This document shows positions 1 through 6,135 of a stretch of 6,767 nt of DNA, piece by piece. The first letter of the stretch is position 1. Every line of letters starts with the position of its first letter. Below the pieces are notes generated by a model. It had not been told where the DNA came from. It was given only the letters and a program-made list of their open reading frames with translations, and did not search any database. The position numbers were made by a program, and so were the translations under genes. The stretch comes from Clostridia bacterium (GTDB taxonomy: Bacteria; Bacillota; Clostridia; Christensenellales; HGM11417). The DNA is taken from assembly GCA_028700355.1 (NCBI GenBank), contig JAQVSX010000036.1, positions 1 to 6,767 on the forward strand, written 5' to 3'.

Positions 1-407
1 TAAGGATAGCCGACGGAAAACCTTTTGATTTTACACAGGAAGAAGTTATGCCGCAAGGCCATGCGATAGAATGCCGAATAAACGCCGAAAACACCTTTGA
101 CGGTATGCCGAGCTGCGGAAAGGTTACCCTGCTGCATATACCGGGAGGGCCGTGGGTAAGGTTTGATACCGCACTGTATCAGAATTACCAAATTCCCCCC
201 TATTACGACTCTATGGTTGGCAAGCTTATCGTACACGCAAAAACAAGGGAAGAGGCGCTAAGGAAAATGAATGCCGCTTTGGGCGAGCTTGTGATAGAAG
301 GTGTTGACATCAACAGGGAACAGCAGATGAATATTATTATAAATAAAGATTTTGTAAGCGGCAAATATAAAACAGATTTTATGCAAAAATTTAAAAATAT
401 AGTTTAA
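1..407 (+). CDS. accC: Biotin carboxylase subunit of acetyl-CoA carboxylase (AccC), 3' part only
   Basis: This is the C-terminal part of biotin carboxylase. The enzyme uses ATP and bicarbonate to carboxylate the biotin on the carrier protein AccB, the first half-reaction of malonyl-CoA synthesis in the cytoplasm. The reading frame is open from the left edge (first full codon at 3), so the gene starts outside the window. The ATG at 48 is internal, since the 15 codons before it also fit the family (RIADGKPF matches the RIAxGxPL region). About 134 of the usual 445-450 residues are present. Visible family motifs are GHAIECRINAE (its Arg, codon 75-77, should be the conserved active-site Arg of the C-terminal domain), PGGPWVRFD and PPYYDSMVGKLI. 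The ATP-grasp lysines and metal ligands lie upstream and cannot be checked. accD follows 9 bp after the stop, so the genes are surely co-transcribed. Assignment is secure. Confidence 0.96.
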   Translation, partial: RIADGKPFDFTQEEVMPQGHAIECRINAENTFDGMPSCGKVTLLHIPGGPWVRFDTALYQNYQIPPYYDSMVGKLIVHAKTREEALRKMNAALGELVIEGVDINREQQMNIIINKDFVSGKYKTDFMQKFKNIV

Positions 408-416
408 GGTTAAAAA

Positions 417-1271
417 ATGTTAAAAAAAGGATTGTTTAAAAAACCGCAGAATATACTTGAAGGTGGAACAAACAGCAGGGCGGAAATCCCCGAAGAGCTT
501 TGCCGTAAATGCGCCGAATGTAACAAGATGCTGTTTTTGGGGGAACTGAAAGAAAACTTGAACGTATGCGACCAATGCGGCTATCATTTTGCTTTAAGTG
601 CAAGGGAAAGAATTTTCATAACGGCGGACAAAAATACATTTAAAGAATTATTTGTAGGTATTAAGCCCAAAAACATATTGGATTTTTTTGAATACGATAA
701 AAAATTAAGCAGTGCGGTGCAAAACAGCAAAGAAGAAGAATCTGTAATATGCGGCACCTGTAAAATAAACAAAATCCCCGTATGTCTTTTTGTTATGGAA
801 GGTCGGTTTATGATGGGCAGCATGGGTACGGTAACGGGCGAAAAAATAACAAGGCTTTTTGAATATGCCTTAGAAAAATCTTTGCCTGTAATTGGCTTTT
901 GCGTTTCGGGCGGAGCAAGAATGCAGGAAGGCATACTATCCTTAATGCAGATGACAAAGACCAGCGCTGCGGTAAAGCGCCACAGCGACGGCGGTAACCT
1001 GTATATAAGCGTGCTTACCAACCCTACGACAGGCGGCGTTACCGCAAGCTTTGCTATGGAAGGCGATATAATTATATCAGAACCAAAAGCGCTTATATGT
1101 TTTGCGGGGCCAAGGGTTATTGAGCAGACAATAAAGCAGCAATTGCCGAAGGGCTTTCAAAAAGCCGAATTTTTAATTGAAAAAGGTTTTATAGACCTGA
1201 TTGTAGAAAGGTCGAAGCTTAAAGATTATTTATTTAAGTTGCTTAGTTTTCATACGGGGGCAAAAAAATGA
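417..1271 (+). CDS. accD: Acetyl-CoA carboxylase carboxyltransferase subunit beta (AccD)
   Basis: AccD is the beta half of the carboxyltransferase, which moves the carboxyl group from carboxybiotin to acetyl-CoA to give malonyl-CoA. It works as an alpha2-beta2 complex with AccA. The 284 residues match the usual family length. A four-cysteine zinc ribbon lies at the N-terminus (Cys32, Cys35, Cys51, Cys54), with an extra Cys29 just before it. The crotonase-like domain carries SGGARM (164-169, the oxyanion-hole glycines), TTGGVTASFA (204-213) and GPRVIEQT (231-238), all as in well-known AccD proteins. The ATG start at 417 has a weak AAGG ribosome site at 406-409 that overlaps the accC stop, so translation may depend partly on ribosomes leaving accC. 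The stop overlaps the accA start by 4 bp (ATGA). Nothing appears broken. Confidence 0.97.
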   Translation: MLKKGLFKKPQNILEGGTNSRAEIPEELCRKCAECNKMLFLGELKENLNVCDQCGYHFALSARERIFITADKNTFKELFVGIKPKNILDFFEYDKKLSSAVQNSKEEESVICGTCKINKIPVCLFVMEGRFMMGSMGTVTGEKITRLFEYALEKSLPVIGFCVSGGARMQEGILSLMQMTKTSAAVKRHSDGGNLYISVLTNPTTGGVTASFAMEGDIIISEPKALICFAGPRVIEQTIKQQLPKGFQKAEFLIEKGFIDLIVERSKLKDYLFKLLSFHTGAKK

Positions 1272-2041
1272 CGGAAGCATATGAAAAAGTACAGCTTGCA
1301 AGGCATAAGGACAGACCGACAGCAAAAAGCTATATAGATAATATATTTAAAGATTTTACCGAACTGCACGGCGACAGAAGGTTTGGCGACGATAAGGCAA
1401 TAATGGCAGGCATAGCATGGCTTGACAAAATAGCGGTAACGGTTATAGCGATAGAAAAAGGCTCAGATTTGCAGCAGCGTGTCATGAGAAATTTCGGCAG
1501 TGCCAACCCCGAAGGTTACCGCAAGGCAATGCGCCATTTTGAGCAGGCGCAAAAATTTAAGCGCCCCGTAGTATGCTTTGTAGATACGCCGGGGGCATTT
1601 TGCGGCATAGGTGCAGAAGAAAGAGGGCAGGGACAGGCAATTGCCGAAAGCATAACTAAAATGGTTTCGTTAAAGGTGCCGGTAATTTCCATTATTATAG
1701 GTGAAGGCGGCAGCGGCGGAGCTTTGGCTTTGGCATCAGGCGACGAGGTATGGATGATGGAAAATTCCATTTATTCTGTTATAACGCCCGAAGGGTGCGC
1801 AAGCATATTATGGAAAGATACCTCAAAGGTCAAAGAAGCCGCAAACAATTTAAAGCTGACCGCGCAGGATTTATATAATTTGCAGGTGGTGGAAAAAGTC
1901 TTTTCAGAAAAATTGCCGTTTGAAAAGCTTTGCCAAGAAATTAAGGAGCAGCTTATTAATACTCTTAAAAACAGTATCTTATTGACTGAAAAGGAATTGC
2001 TTGACAAAAGATACGAAAAGTTCAGAAAAATCGGAAGGTAA
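1268..2041 (+). CDS. accA: Acetyl-CoA carboxylase carboxyltransferase subunit alpha (AccA), short form
   Basis: AccA is the alpha half of the carboxyltransferase and pairs with AccD; it supplies much of the carboxybiotin-binding face. Family motifs are clear: GDRRFGDDKAI (35-44), NFGSANPEGYRKAMR (75-89), FVDTPGAFCGIGAEERGQ (104-121), GEGGSGGALA (145-154) and ITPEGCASILWK (172-183). The protein has 257 residues, against about 320 in E. coli and Bacillus. It begins near the QLARHxxRP motif and so lacks the N-terminal helical segment of the long form. This short form is known in lactic acid bacteria and some Clostridia, so it is not a truncation. The start is fixed by the ATGA overlap with accD and a GGGGG stretch 7 nt upstream (1256-1260). 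The overlap favours near-equal synthesis of the two partners. Confidence 0.97.
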   Translation: MTEAYEKVQLARHKDRPTAKSYIDNIFKDFTELHGDRRFGDDKAIMAGIAWLDKIAVTVIAIEKGSDLQQRVMRNFGSANPEGYRKAMRHFEQAQKFKRPVVCFVDTPGAFCGIGAEERGQGQAIAESITKMVSLKVPVISIIIGEGGSGGALALASGDEVWMMENSIYSVITPEGCASILWKDTSKVKEAANNLKLTAQDLYNLQVVEKVFSEKLPFEKLCQEIKEQLINTLKNSILLTEKELLDKRYEKFRKIGR

Positions 2042-2046
2042 AACAT

Positions 2047-2865
2047 ATGATATCTATAGTATGTGACAGTACCGTCTATATGACGGCAAAGGAAGCACAG
2101 CAGTTAGGCGTAAATATTGTGCCTGTAAGCTATTACACGCCCGAAAAAAGCTATGACGAAACATATATAGAACAAAATGGCGAATATGAAACTATTATAG
2201 GCAGACAAAACTGCAAAACTAACCATACTAACATTGCCGTTTTTTTAAGCGTATTTAAAAAGCTACTTAGCGAAGGCAGTGAAATTTTGTGTATCACATT
2301 ATCTTCACGCCTTAGCGGAACATACAGCAGCGCCAAGGTTGCCGCAAAGGAAATAGGCAGCGATAAAATAATGGTAGTCGATTCTCTTTCAACCGCAGGG
2401 GGAATGTTTATTCTCGCTGATATGGCAAGAAAGCTGATTGACGAAAAGCAAAGCCTTATAGAAGTCGCTATGGCGCTTGAACAGGCAAGGGACAAAATCA
2501 ATATTATATTTTCCGTAAACGATATGAAACCTTTGAGGAAAAGCGGCAGGCTGGGCATAGTGCGCCAATCGGTAGGCACAATATTAAATGTCCGCCCTAT
2601 ATTTAAATGCATAGAAGGCGCTGTTGTCTCACAGGGAATGGCAAGGGGAAGCAGCGAACAGGCAGAATATTTGGCAAGCAGCGTTCCGCTTACCGCAAGC
2701 GAAGTATATATACATTATATAAACAATTACAAAATGACAGCTGTTATTACAAAAATGCTAAGGGAAAGGAATTTCAGCGGCAAAATAACCTTACGCAAAT
2801 TAGGCCCCGTACTCGGCGTTCATTTAGGGCTAAGCGTTACGGGACTGGTCTGGTTTGATAAATAG
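2047..2865 (+). CDS. DegV family protein (fatty-acid-binding, FakB-like fold)
   Basis: DegV/FakB proteins are two-domain cytoplasmic proteins that bind a fatty acid; the characterised FakB members present it to the kinase FakA for phosphorylation. The 272 residues fit the family (about 280). Motifs seen are CDST (6-9) at the N-terminus, LSGTYSSA (89-96, the ligand-carboxylate loop), VVDSLSTAGG (110-119), LRKSGRLG (163-170), RPIF (183-186) and GPVLGVHLG (253-261). Two family signatures are altered. The usual Thr-Ser-x-Pro-Ser segment reads TNHTN (58-62), and the glycine-proline-glycine after the C-terminal His reads GLS (261-263). The ATG follows the accA stop by 5 bp with GGAAGG at 2033-2038, 8 nt upstream, so it is the last gene of the acc operon. 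Family membership is sure. Fatty-acid binding is inferred from family and context, and no FakA gene is in the window. Confidence 0.9.
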   Translation: MISIVCDSTVYMTAKEAQQLGVNIVPVSYYTPEKSYDETYIEQNGEYETIIGRQNCKTNHTNIAVFLSVFKKLLSEGSEILCITLSSRLSGTYSSAKVAAKEIGSDKIMVVDSLSTAGGMFILADMARKLIDEKQSLIEVAMALEQARDKINIIFSVNDMKPLRKSGRLGIVRQSVGTILNVRPIFKCIEGAVVSQGMARGSSEQAEYLASSVPLTASEVYIHYINNYKMTAVITKMLRERNFSGKITLRKLGPVLGVHLGLSVTGLVWFDK

Positions 2866-2886
2866 GGATTCTCTAAAAAAGTCCCT
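2864..2886 (+). terminator. Short hairpin just after the DegV gene
   Basis: AGGGATT (2864-2870) can pair with the segment at 2880-2886 to form a 7-bp stem with one G-T pair and a 9-nt A-rich loop. The following bases (ATATATTTTTGTTTT) are T-rich but not a clean T run. It overlaps the DegV stop codon. This may be a first, weak terminator or an mRNA 3' end ahead of the stronger hairpin downstream. Confidence 0.5.
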
Positions 2887-2906
2887 GAATATATTTTTGT
2901 TTTACA

Positions 2907-2950
2907 TAAAAATCCTCTGCATATTAATTTTGAGCAGAGGAATTTTATTT
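2907..2950 (+). terminator. Rho-independent terminator of the acc-degV operon
   Basis: TCCTCTGC (2913-2920) pairs exactly with GCAGAGGA (2934-2941) around a 13-nt loop. The stem is flanked by an A tract (2908-2912) and followed by TTTTATTTTAATTT. A-T pairs outside one A/A mismatch lengthen the stem. It is the most GC-rich hairpin in the gap and sits 48 bp after the DegV stop. The 5' A tract would also give a U tract on the opposite strand, though no minus-strand gene ends here. Confidence 0.85.
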
Positions 2951-2996
2951 TAATTTAATCCTTATCATAAATGTTAAACACATATTTTTTTTTATA

Positions 2997-3025
2997 TTGA
3001 CAAACATTAAAATAACTGCTATAAC
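2997..3025 (+). promoter_or_regulatory. Sigma-A promoter of the lipoprotein gene, consensus -35 with extended -10
   Basis: A perfect TTGACA (2997-3002) is followed by a 17-nt spacer and TATAAC (3020-3025), with TGC directly before the -10 (extended -10 motif). Transcription should start near 3032, giving a leader of about 20 nt. The leader contains the ribosome site GGAG (3042-3045), 7 nt before the ATG at 3053. This is the best promoter in the window, and it separates the lipoprotein gene from the acc operon. Confidence 0.85.
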
Positions 3026-3052
3026 TGTAATAATATTATATGGAGAAAAATT

Positions 3053-3766
3053 ATGATTAAAAAGATTAGTTTTATTTTTGCCGCTGTAATTTTAGCTGCG
3101 GCGCTGTCGGCTTGCGAGTTTAACTTTAAAGATGACGACGTATTTACAAGCTTTGCCACAGAGTTTAACGAAGCGAAAAACGGTTTATTTGAGCACGCTC
3201 AAAGCTTAATGGAAAATCAGGAAACAGAAGAGGCGGTTAAGCAGTTATTTGATTCGGACATAAATTTTCTTAGCATATTAAGCACCTCCGAATCTCTTAA
3301 TTACATTATTATAGGTTTGTTTAACAACGACAAGACAAATTCTGATATGGAAAAAATGCAAGACCTTAAAGTTACGGAAATAAATAACGGCTATAAATTA
3401 GAATATACAGACACATCGCAAAACCAATCAATAGAAACAGAAATTCAATTATTATATAAAGAAGGTTTAGCTAAGCTAACGGCATGGCAAAGCGGCAATA
3501 TTATTTATATATACGAGCGTGTAAAGATAAATGACGGAAAATACGGCTGTCAATTTTACTTTATAGAAAATGAAAATCATATAGTAGGGCAGCTTATTAT
3601 TGAAGGGCAAAGTGGTAAATACTGCGTTTTTTCCCAAATCGACATACCTGATTCAATTTTTGACGATGAAAAGATAATAGATTCAGATTTTGCAACGCAG
3701 GGCGAAAGAATGTACACGGTTACCGAAGATAGCTTTGCCTATAACGAAAACGACACAAACAATTAA
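3053..3766 (+). CDS. Putative lipoprotein of unknown function
   Basis: I do not recognise this 237-residue protein. Residues 1-20 form a lipoprotein signal peptide: KK at 3-4, a hydrophobic core at 5-17, and a lipobox LSAC (18-21), so Cys21 should be lipidated and the mature protein held on the outer face of the membrane. The mature part is acidic and has no other membrane segment. It looks helical from about 28 to 110, then strand-rich from 110 to 200, with alternating polar and hydrophobic stretches such as GYKLEYTD, AKLTAWQSGNIIYIYE and KYGCQFYFIENE. That pattern could be a small beta-sandwich or lipocalin-like sheet, but this is only an impression. The C-terminus is acidic and low in complexity (NENDTNN). 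It is transcribed alone from its own promoter. The start is supported by GGAG at 3042-3045. No function is claimed. Confidence 0.8.
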   Translation: MIKKISFIFAAVILAAALSACEFNFKDDDVFTSFATEFNEAKNGLFEHAQSLMENQETEEAVKQLFDSDINFLSILSTSESLNYIIIGLFNNDKTNSDMEKMQDLKVTEINNGYKLEYTDTSQNQSIETEIQLLYKEGLAKLTAWQSGNIIYIYERVKINDGKYGCQFYFIENENHIVGQLIIEGQSGKYCVFSQIDIPDSIFDDEKIIDSDFATQGERMYTVTEDSFAYNENDTNN

Positions 3767-3830
3767 CAAAATATAAAATTATACAAATTTTATAGTAAGA
3801 ATATTGCTATAATAAAATTGTTAATTTTTA
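3761..3830 (+). terminator. Possible AT-only terminator structure after the lipoprotein gene
   Basis: AATTAACAA (3761-3769), overlapping the lipoprotein stop, pairs exactly with TTGTTAATT (3818-3826), which is followed by TTT. Inside this arch lies an 8-bp hairpin (ATAAAATT at 3773-3780 with AATTTTAT at 3786-3793), and a weaker one between TAGTAA and TTGCTA. The arms contain almost no G or C, so stability is doubtful. It is the only terminator-like structure between this gene and the XRE gene. Confidence 0.35.
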
Positions 3831-4013
3831 CCAATATAATTAACATAACAAAATTGCTTGTAATTCAACAAAAAGAGTATTTTTTATTGTATAGTAGTAA
3901 TGGTTAGAGAAATATTTATTTTATTTGTTTAAAAAACATTTTATTTGTTGATAAAACATTGTTTCTTGCTAAATATTAGAATGTTTAGTAAAATAAAATA
4001 AATAAGAGTATTA
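3767..4013 (+). promoter_or_regulatory. AT-rich gap with likely promoter of the XRE regulator gene
   Basis: There is no supportable gene in these 247 bp. Two promoter candidates are visible. One has TTGATA (3948-3953), a 16-nt spacer and TAAATA (3970-3975) preceded by TGC; its -35 lies inside the second copy of the direct repeat. The other is a TATAGT -10 box (3890-3895) with no convincing -35; it would place both repeat copies in the leader. Neither is strong, and the choice is open. Confidence 0.35.
3918..3957 (+). repeat. Tandem 20-bp direct repeat, two copies, candidate operator
   Basis: Two adjoining 20-bp units (3918-3937 and 3938-3957) share ATTTTATTTGTT at the left and AAAAC at the right, 18 of 20 positions identical. 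The differing positions are unit positions 13 and 15. Each unit with the next base holds a dyad: TGTTT-AAA-AAACA at 3926-3938, and the weaker TGTTG-ATA-AAACA at 3946-3958. A further TTGTTTC follows at 3960-3966. The 20-bp spacing (about two helical turns) would place two bound dimers on the same DNA face. The site lies 57 bp before the XRE start and overlaps a possible -35, so autoregulation is plausible but inferred. Confidence 0.5.
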
Positions 4014-4232
4014 GTGAAAATTATGAAAAACTTGTTCAGTAAAAACCTACAGTCTTTAAGGCTTGATAAAGGCCTTAGTCAAAAGAAATTAGCTACAATG
4101 ATTGACGTATCGCAACAATGCATAAGCGAATGGGAAAACGGCAATAACGAGCCTACTTTAACATCTCTATGGAAATTATCCGACGTATTGGAAATAACCA
4201 TAGACGAATTAGTTGGTAAATCTCAGATCTAA
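4014..4232 (+). CDS. Small XRE-family (Cro/C1-type) helix-turn-helix regulator
   Basis: The 72-residue protein is almost entirely one HTH_3 domain. Residues 11-17 (NLQSLRL) open the fold, QKKLATMI (23-30) and SQQCISEWENG (33-43) form the helix-turn-helix with the typical E-W-E-N-G ending, and EPTLTSLWKLSDVLEITIDELVG (46-68) completes the five-helix bundle. There is no effector or membrane domain, so it should act as a DNA-binding dimer. The start is uncertain: GTG at 4014 has a weak AAGAG 5 nt upstream (4004-4008), while ATG at 4023 (residue 4) has little in front of it; the fold is intact either way. It is a single-gene unit, with a repeat-bearing gap before it and a strong hairpin after it. 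Its targets are unknown; itself and the upstream lipoprotein gene are the nearest candidates. Confidence 0.88.
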   Translation: MKIMKNLFSKNLQSLRLDKGLSQKKLATMIDVSQQCISEWENGNNEPTLTSLWKLSDVLEITIDELVGKSQI

Positions 4233-4258
4233 TAAAATTTAAATTTTTGTAAATTTTT

Positions 4259-4295
4259 AAACATAAACCTTGTTTTACTATAAGGTTTATGTTTT
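4259..4295 (+). terminator. Rho-independent terminator of the XRE gene
   Basis: A perfect 13-bp stem is formed by AAACATAAACCTT (4259-4271) and AAGGTTTATGTTT (4282-4294). The loop of 10 nt can close further by a G-T and a T-A pair. A T stretch at 4292-4295 ends it. It begins 26 bp after the XRE stop. A second hairpin follows at 4319-4361. Confidence 0.8.
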
Positions 4296-4318
4296 GTAAT
4301 TCAAAAAATTTTTATGCA

Positions 4319-4361
4319 AAAAAAACCTTTACTTAAAAAATTTTCAAGTAAAGGTTTTTTT
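4319..4361 (-). terminator. Terminator of pckG, probably bidirectional
   Basis: A perfect 16-bp stem pairs 4319-4334 with 4346-4361 around an 11-nt loop (4335-4345). On the minus strand it starts 7 nt after the pckG stop and ends in a run of eight T (complement of 4318-4325), the classic intrinsic terminator form. On the plus strand it ends in seven T (4355-4361), so it can also stop read-through from the XRE gene. It separates two convergent genes. Confidence 0.9.
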
Positions 4362-4368
4362 ATGTTTA

Positions 4369-6135
4369 TTATTTATTCAAGTTTTGTTTTAAAATGCTTA
4401 GTTGATTTATCAAATTTTCAGGCAATTTGTTTCCAAACTTTTGATAAAACTCTTCAATGCCTTCTGCCTCTTTCTTCCACATTTCAATATCAACGCTTAA
4501 AAGCTCTTTGATTGTATCTGATGAAACATCGTCTAATCCGTCTATGTTTATGTCTTCGGTCTTAGGCAGATTTCCTATCGGAGACTGCACTGCATCTGTT
4601 TTGCCTTCGCATCGGTCTATTATCCAGTCTATTACCCTTAAATTATCGCCGAAGCCTGGCCAAATAAAGTTGCCGTCATCATCTAAACGGAACCAGTTTA
4701 CATTAAAAATCTTAGGTTTATTTTCAGCGGTTTTACCGATATCGAGCCAATGCTGAAAATAATCTCCCATATGATAGCCGCAGAACGGCAGCATAGCCAT
4801 AGGGTCTCGCCTTACAACGCCGACCTTACCTGAAGCGGCGGCAGTTGTTTCAGATGCCATAATAGAGCCTATAAAAATGCCATGCTCCCAATCTCTCGCT
4901 TCGTATACCAGCGGAGCCGTTTTAGCCCTTCTGCCGCCGAATACTATTGCCGACAGGGGAACGCCCTGCGGGTTTTCAAATTCACTGCTTATGCAGGGGC
5001 AGTTAGAGGCTTTTGCGGTAAACCTCGAATTAGGATGAGCGCCTTTAACATTTGAAGTATAATCCCATTTATTGCCTTTCCAGTCCAAAGCGTTTTTAGG
5101 GGGATTTTTATCAAGCCCTTCCCACCAAACGGTGTTATCGTCAAGGTTATGCACAACATTTGTAAATATAGTATCCTTTTTGGTAGTTGCAAGCGCATTG
5201 GGGTTAGATTTAGCGTTAGTGCCGGGCGCAACTCCGAAAAAACCTGCTTCGGGGTTAACGGCATACAATCTGCCGCCTTCGCCCTTTCTTATCCATGCAA
5301 TATCGTCGCCCACGCACCAGACACGGTAACCCTTATTATAATAACCTTCGGGCGGAATCATCATAGCGAGATTGGTCTTTCCGCAAGCCGACGGAAATGC
5401 CGCTGCAACATATTTAATTTCCTTATCCTGCGGCCTTTCTATTCCCAATATCAGCATATGCTCGGCAAGCCAGCCTTCCTTTTTGCCCTGAAATGAGGCA
5501 ATCCTCAAAGCAAAGCATTTTTTGCCTAAAAGCACATTGCCGCCGTAACCAGAATTCACAGACCATATTGTGTTGTCCTCGGGGAAATGGCATATATACC
5601 TATTTTCCTCAGAAAGCTGCGCTTTAGCATGAAGGCCGCGCACAAAATCGTTACTGCTTCCCAAAGCGTCTAATACATTGCTTCCTACCCTTGTCATAAT
5701 AATCATATTAAGAACAACATAAATAGAATCGGTTATCTCTATTCCTATTTTAGAAAAAGGCGAGCCGACTACTCCCATAGAAAAAGGAATAATATACATC
5801 GTCCGTCCCTTCATAGAACCGTCAAAATGCTTGGAAAGTTTGTCATACGCTTCCTGCGGTGCCATCCAATTGTTTGTAGGTCCGGCATCAATCTGCCTTT
5901 TTGTACATATAAAAGTACGGTGTTCCACTCTTGCAACATCGTTTTCAGCCGTTCTGTGCAGCAGACAGCCGGGCAAAAGTTTTTTGTTAAGATAGTATAT
6001 TTCTCCCGCAGCAACCGCTTGCTCTGTAAGCTGTTTAATCTGCTCCTCGCTTCCGTCAATCCAAACCACATTGTCGGGCTTGGTTAAAGCCTTTGATTTT
6101 TCGATAAATTCCAAAACCTGTTTATTATCAGTCAA
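4369..6135 (-). CDS. pckG: Phosphoenolpyruvate carboxykinase, GTP-dependent (EC 4.1.1.32)
   Basis: This enzyme interconverts oxaloacetate + GTP and phosphoenolpyruvate + CO2 + GDP in the cytoplasm. In fermentative anaerobes it often runs towards oxaloacetate. The 588 residues match bacterial GTP-type enzymes (about 590-620). Landmarks are HRTFICT (72-78), YGGN (197-200), LGKKCFALRIAS (203-214), AEHMLILG (224-231), the GTP-class P-loop FPSACGKTN (247-255) with its reactive Cys251, the metal-binding GDDIAW (276-281), FGGRRAKTAPLV (399-410), the lid region around RRDPMAMLPFCGYHMGDY (442-459) and NWFRLDDDGNFIWPGFGDN (480-498). All expected catalytic segments are intact. The start is TTG at 6135-6133: an in-frame stop at 6153-6151 excludes a longer protein, and AAGGAG (6152-6147) lies 11 nt upstream. 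The next Met is residue 91, inside the conserved fold. It is a single-gene unit with its own terminator. The ATP-type enzyme is a different family and does not fit. Confidence 0.98.
   Translation of the reverse strand: MTDNKQVLEFIEKSKALTKPDNVVWIDGSEEQIKQLTEQAVAAGEIYYLNKKLLPGCLLHRTAENDVARVEHRTFICTKRQIDAGPTNNWMAPQEAYDKLSKHFDGSMKGRTMYIIPFSMGVVGSPFSKIGIEITDSIYVVLNMIIMTRVGSNVLDALGSSNDFVRGLHAKAQLSEENRYICHFPEDNTIWSVNSGYGGNVLLGKKCFALRIASFQGKKEGWLAEHMLILGIERPQDKEIKYVAAAFPSACGKTNLAMMIPPEGYYNKGYRVWCVGDDIAWIRKGEGGRLYAVNPEAGFFGVAPGTNAKSNPNALATTKKDTIFTNVVHNLDDNTVWWEGLDKNPPKNALDWKGNKWDYTSNVKGAHPNSRFTAKASNCPCISSEFENPQGVPLSAIVFGGRRAKTAPLVYEARDWEHGIFIGSIMASETTAAASGKVGVVRRDPMAMLPFCGYHMGDYFQHWLDIGKTAENKPKIFNVNWFRLDDDGNFIWPGFGDNLRVIDWIIDRCEGKTDAVQSPIGNLPKTEDINIDGLDDVSSDTIKELLSVDIEMWKKEAEGIEEFYQKFGNKLPENLINQLSILKQNLNK

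Noticed and set aside
48..407. Treating the ATG at 48 as the start of a complete 119-residue gene
   Set aside because: The frame is open to the left edge and the upstream codons match the biotin carboxylase sequence, so this is an internal Met of a gene cut by the window.
584..1021. Open frame of 145 codons on the minus strand
   Set aside because: It lies entirely within accD, opposite its conserved catalytic core; the translation matches no family and no ribosome site is seen.
2151..2612. Open frame of 153 codons on the minus strand
   Set aside because: It is antisense to the DegV gene, whose family motifs are continuous here; this is a shadow frame.
2607..2858. Open frame of 83 codons on the plus strand, very basic product
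   Set aside because: It overlaps the C-terminal half of the DegV gene in another frame; the Arg/Lys-rich product is typical of a shifted frame.
3900..3932. Ten-codon open frame (MVREIFILFV) before the XRE gene, possible leader peptide
   Set aside because: No ribosome site, no run of regulatory codons, and no attenuator-like hairpin follows; expected by chance in AT-rich DNA.
3918..3966. Repeat units considered as a CRISPR remnant
   Set aside because: The two units adjoin with no spacer, are only 20 bp long and are nearly pure A/T; no cas genes are present.
4314..4511. Open frame of 65 codons on the plus strand
   Set aside because: It starts inside the terminator hairpin and runs antisense into the pckG 3' end; no ribosome site.
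5149..5496. Open frame of 115 codons on the plus strand
   Set aside because: It is antisense to the pckG catalytic core with its P-loop; no recognisable protein.
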